Source: Alphaproteobacteria bacterium (GTDB taxonomy: Bacteria; Pseudomonadota; Alphaproteobacteria; Thalassobaculales; Thalassobaculaceae). Taken from it: DNA of 7,298 bases. A model generated the notes under the pieces. The model saw only the letters and a program-made list of their open reading frames with translations, did not search any database and was not told where the DNA came from. Below are positions 5,544 to 7,298 of the stretch, in pieces. Both the position numbers and the translations under genes were made by a program. Location: NCBI GenBank assembly GCA_028822575.1, contig JAPKDN010000158.1:1-7298 (forward strand), written 5' to 3'. Within the stretch, counting starts at the first letter, position 1, and each line of letters begins with the position of its first letter.

Positions 5544-7298
5544 ATGACGCAAGAACAAGTCTCGGCCGAGACCTCCGAAATTACCGAAAAACTTGAGAAG
5601 TTTCAGGAGCCCGGGCAGAAACGCCTGTCGGGGTTGGTGTACTGGATCGCGCTTTTATACGGTGGCTTCGGAATTCTCGTCGCGATCAATCAGACCTTTG
5701 GGTTCAACGCGTTCGGTTTCATTCTGATCGATAATTCATACTATTACCTCCTCATCGCCATTTTCATGTCGCTGGCGTTCCTGATCCTGCCGGCGGTCAA
5801 GCGACACAACGACCGTGTGCCGATTTATGATTGGGCCTTGTTCGCGTTAACTAACGCGACCGCGCTGTATCTTTCGTATCATGGCGGTGAAATGGTTGAA
5901 AAAGGCTGGGACACCGTGGCACCGACGGAGCCGACGATCGTGGCGGCCGTAATGTGTCTGCTTGCGCTCGAGGGAGTGCGGCGGGCCGGCGGATTGATTC
6001 TGTTTTGCGTGTGCTTCACGTTCTTCTGCTTCCCGCTTTGGACGGACTACGCGCCAGGTTTCCTGTGGGGAATCGGCAAGACCCCCGAGGAATTGGTTCG
6101 CGCCTATGCGATGGGTTTCGAGAGCATCGTGGGTGTGCCGATGCGGGTCGCGGGTAACATCCTGATCGGGTTTCTCGTTTTCGGAGCGGCGCTGGTTGTT
6201 ACCGGCGGCGGTGAGTTCTTCATGAATTTCGCGGCGGCGCTGCTCGGCAAAACCCGGGGCGGACCGGCCAAAGTCGCGATCTTGTCCAGTGGGTTCTTCG
6301 GGTCGCTCAGCGGCAGTGTTATTTCGAATGTCGTGACGACGGGACAGCTGACAATTCCGACAATGAAGAAGGCGGGATATTCATCTTCCTATGCCGGCGC
6401 GGTCGAGGCCTGCGCCTCCACGGGTGGCACCCTAATGCCGCCGGTGATGGGAGCGGTCGCCTTCATCATGGCCGAGTTTTTGAACATCCCTTATGGCGAG
6501 ATCGTCATCGCGGCGGCGGTTCCCTCGATTATGTTCTATGCCGCGTTGCTTTTGCAGGTTGATTGCCATGCCGCGGTGCACGGACTGAAAGGTCAGCCAG
6601 CGGAAGAGATCCCCAGTTTGTGGCAAACCTTCAAGGACGGCTGGTACTACCTGTTTAGTCTTGGTCTACTGGTCTATCTCTTGGTCGTCGCGCGTCTTGA
6701 GCTTTACGCGCCGTATTACGCGACCATCGCGCTGATTGTCGCGACGATGGTGTTCCGCAAGAAAAACCGATTTAACTTCAGCCAATTCAAGGCGTTGATC
6801 GTTGAATCGACCAAGACCATCTCAAATATCATCGCGATTCTCGCAGGCATCGGCGTGATCGTTGGCTCGCTCGCGTTCACGGGGGTCGGCGGCGCCTTCT
6901 CGCGTGAACTTGTCGGGATTGCCGGGGATAACCTATGGTTGCTGTTGGCGATGGGGGCGGTCACCAGTTTCCTTTTGGGAATGGGGGTGACGGTCAGTGC
7001 CTGTTACATCTTCCTGGCGATCGTTCTGGGACCGGCGCTTATCGAGTTTGGCCTGGATCCGATCGCCAGCCATCTGTTTATTCTTTACTGGGGCATGCTG
7101 TCCTACATAACACCGCCGGTGGCTCTGGCGGCCGTGGCAGCATCGGTGATCGCGGGCTCTAAACAGATGGAAACCGCGTTTACCGCGATGCGCTTGGGCT
7201 CGATCAAGTTCATCCTACCGTTCATCCTGGTGTTGACGCCGGCGTTGATTCTGCGGGGGGATTCGATCCCTTTGATGATCTTGACGGTTAGCGCTGTA
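5544..7298 (+). CDS. Fused TRAP transporter permease (4TM/12TM, DctQM type), 3' end cut by window edge
   Basis: This inner-membrane protein carries solute across with Na+ or H+ coupling, taking it from the periplasmic TAXI receptor. The frame is open from ATG 5544 to the right edge, 585 codons with no stop; family members are usually about 620-660 residues or more, so only the C-terminal end is missing. Residues 1-28 are a polar cytoplasmic tail, followed by four small-subunit (DctQ-like) helices at about 31-50, 67-84, 95-112 and 131-166 that include LEGVRRAGG (142-150), the family's LEATRR-like signature. The large (DctM-like) domain follows: GSVISNVVTTGQLTIPTMKK (257-276), EACASTGGTLMPPVMGAVAF (288-307) and ITPPVALAAVAASVIA (522-537) are the conserved substrate and ion site loops. 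Fused permeases are typical partners of TAXI receptors, consistent with the gene before it. The start has only a weak GGGA 7 nt upstream. No other in-frame start lies just upstream. Confidence 0.95.
   Translation, partial: MTQEQVSAETSEITEKLEKFQEPGQKRLSGLVYWIALLYGGFGILVAINQTFGFNAFGFILIDNSYYYLLIAIFMSLAFLILPAVKRHNDRVPIYDWALFALTNATALYLSYHGGEMVEKGWDTVAPTEPTIVAAVMCLLALEGVRRAGGLILFCVCFTFFCFPLWTDYAPGFLWGIGKTPEELVRAYAMGFESIVGVPMRVAGNILIGFLVFGAALVVTGGGEFFMNFAAALLGKTRGGPAKVAILSSGFFGSLSGSVISNVVTTGQLTIPTMKKAGYSSSYAGAVEACASTGGTLMPPVMGAVAFIMAEFLNIPYGEIVIAAAVPSIMFYAALLLQVDCHAAVHGLKGQPAEEIPSLWQTFKDGWYYLFSLGLLVYLLVVARLELYAPYYATIALIVATMVFRKKNRFNFSQFKALIVESTKTISNIIAILAGIGVIVGSLAFTGVGGAFSRELVGIAGDNLWLLLAMGAVTSFLLGMGVTVSACYIFLAIVLGPALIEFGLDPIASHLFILYWGMLSYITPPVALAAVAASVIAGSKQMETAFTAMRLGSIKFILPFILVLTPALILRGDSIPLMILTVSAV

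Overview
The window is GC-rich, densely coding and typical of a proteobacterium. Family resemblance and the presence of a TAXI-type TRAP transporter beside hydantoinase genes suggest an alphaproteobacterium, probably free-living in marine or soil habitats, but no taxonomic marker (rRNA, tRNA, ribosomal protein) is present, so this is inference. There are five genes in two divergently transcribed units. I see no mobile element, CRISPR array, RNA gene or attachment site.

Left arm (minus strand, reading from 3980 down to 1): a fold-type IV (branched-chain-like) aminotransferase, then hyuB (hydantoinase B/oxoprolinase subunit), then hyuA (hydantoinase A/oxoprolinase subunit, cut by the left edge after 463 codons). 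The aminotransferase and hyuB are 15 bp apart and hyuB and hyuA overlap by 8 bp, so they are very probably one operon.

Centre (3981-4263): a 283-bp divergent control region holding a perfect 7-bp inverted repeat, an operator-like palindrome and a 9-bp direct repeat, with no convincing consensus promoter.

Right arm (plus strand): a TAXI-family periplasmic solute-binding protein with a clear signal peptide, a strong GC-rich hairpin in the 113-bp gap after it, then a fused (small plus large subunit) TRAP permease that runs off the right edge after 585 codons.

Taken together the locus looks like an uptake-and-breakdown cassette. A Na+ or H+ driven TRAP system imports an organic acid or amide-type compound, HyuAB (ATP-dependent amidohydrolase/carboxylase family) opens or carboxylates it, and the aminotransferase interconverts an amino acid and a 2-oxo acid. 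The substrate cannot be read from the sequence. Cyclic amides such as hydantoins, 5-oxoproline or lactams are the leading guesses, but HyuAB homologues also include acetone and acetophenone carboxylases.
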